A DNA stretch of 7,207 nucleotides from contig USGR01000044.1 in the NCBI GenBank assembly GCA_900554165.1, positions 1-7,207 on the forward strand. The letters run 5' to 3'. This document shows, in pieces, positions 7,021 to 7,207 of the stretch. The notes under the pieces are model-generated. The model saw only the letters and a program-made list of their open reading frames with translations. It did no database searches and was not told where the DNA came from. The translations under genes and the position numbers were made by a program. Source of the stretch: an uncultured Oscillospiraceae bacterium (GTDB lineage: Bacteria; Bacillota_A; Clostridia; Oscillospirales; Acutalibacteraceae). Position 1 is the first letter of the stretch, and every line of letters begins with the position of its first letter.

Positions 7021-7200
7021 CTATTCCGCCGGTTCCCACTTGCACCGTGCCGGAGAAACAATCTTATTCTCCTTTTTAAGCTCTTTAAAGGCTTTGTCAA
7101 CTTCCTCTTTTGAAAGTCCCGAAAGCTTCACAACCTCGCCGGCGCTCAGCGGCTGAGCTGCCGTCTTCATCGTCTCTATTACCTTTTCCTTTGCATCCAT
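7021..7200 (-). CDS. Small helix-turn-helix-like protein, 59 aa
   Basis: This ORF was read directly from the minus strand: start MDAKEKVIETMKTAAQPLSA, end RCKWEPAE and a TAG stop. The fold suggested is one winged-helix/HTH unit: helix 1 (about 3-13), the turn-like segment PLSAGEVVKLSGLSKEEVDK (17-36) resembling a two-helix HTH, a further Lys-rich helix (37-46), and a short C-terminal strand around KIVSPARCKWEP. Small stand-alone proteins of this pattern are widespread in Clostridia and are often labelled MarR-like or hypothetical transcriptional regulators; that match is from memory. They lack an effector or dimerisation domain, so DNA binding is an inference. Only 7 nt upstream are visible, so the RBS and promoter fall outside the window, and an upstream in-frame extension cannot be fully excluded. 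A terminator follows at 6896-6935, which marks it as the last gene of its transcript and separate from pheST. Confidence 0.8.
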   Translation of the reverse strand: MDAKEKVIETMKTAAQPLSAGEVVKLSGLSKEEVDKAFKELKKENKIVSPARCKWEPAE

Positions 7201-7207
7201 ATTAAAT

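Overview
The window looks like chromosomal DNA of a low-to-mid GC Bacillota, probably class Clostridia and possibly gut-associated. The reasons are AT-rich intergenic DNA, frequent ATA isoleucine codons, strong GGAG/GGAAGG-type ribosome binding sites, intrinsic terminators, a fused ABC-FtsX transporter of a kind common in these bacteria, and a compact pheS-pheT operon. The lineage is inferred from gene style, not from a marker gene. I see no transposase, integrase, CRISPR array, tRNA or rRNA.

Left part (1-2834, plus strand): a short AT-rich upstream region with an extended -10 promoter candidate leads into one long gene (119-2734). It encodes an 871-residue MacB-like ABC exporter half-unit: an N-terminal ATPase fused to an FtsX-type permease with a large extracellular insert. 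It ends at a 13-bp GC-rich stem-loop (2805-2835) shared with the convergent pheST operon.

Middle part (2837-6452, minus strand): the phenylalanyl-tRNA synthetase operon. pheS (342 aa, alpha subunit) lies 20 nt upstream of pheT (785 aa, beta subunit). The enzyme is an alpha2-beta2 heterotetramer that charges tRNA-Phe; PheS holds the catalytic core, and PheT holds tRNA binding and editing. A near-consensus sigma-A promoter lies about 175 nt upstream of pheS. The transcribed leader is GC-rich and rich in inverted repeats but lacks the T-box hallmark, and I do not recognise the RNA class. It is the most interesting element here.

Right part (6453-7207): about 450 nt of AT-rich DNA with no convincing gene, one weak small ORF and a short inverted repeat. 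Then, on the minus strand, comes a good intrinsic terminator (6896-6935) ending the transcript of a 59-aa helix-turn-helix-like protein (7021-7200). The start of that gene is only 7 nt from the window edge, so its promoter is not visible.
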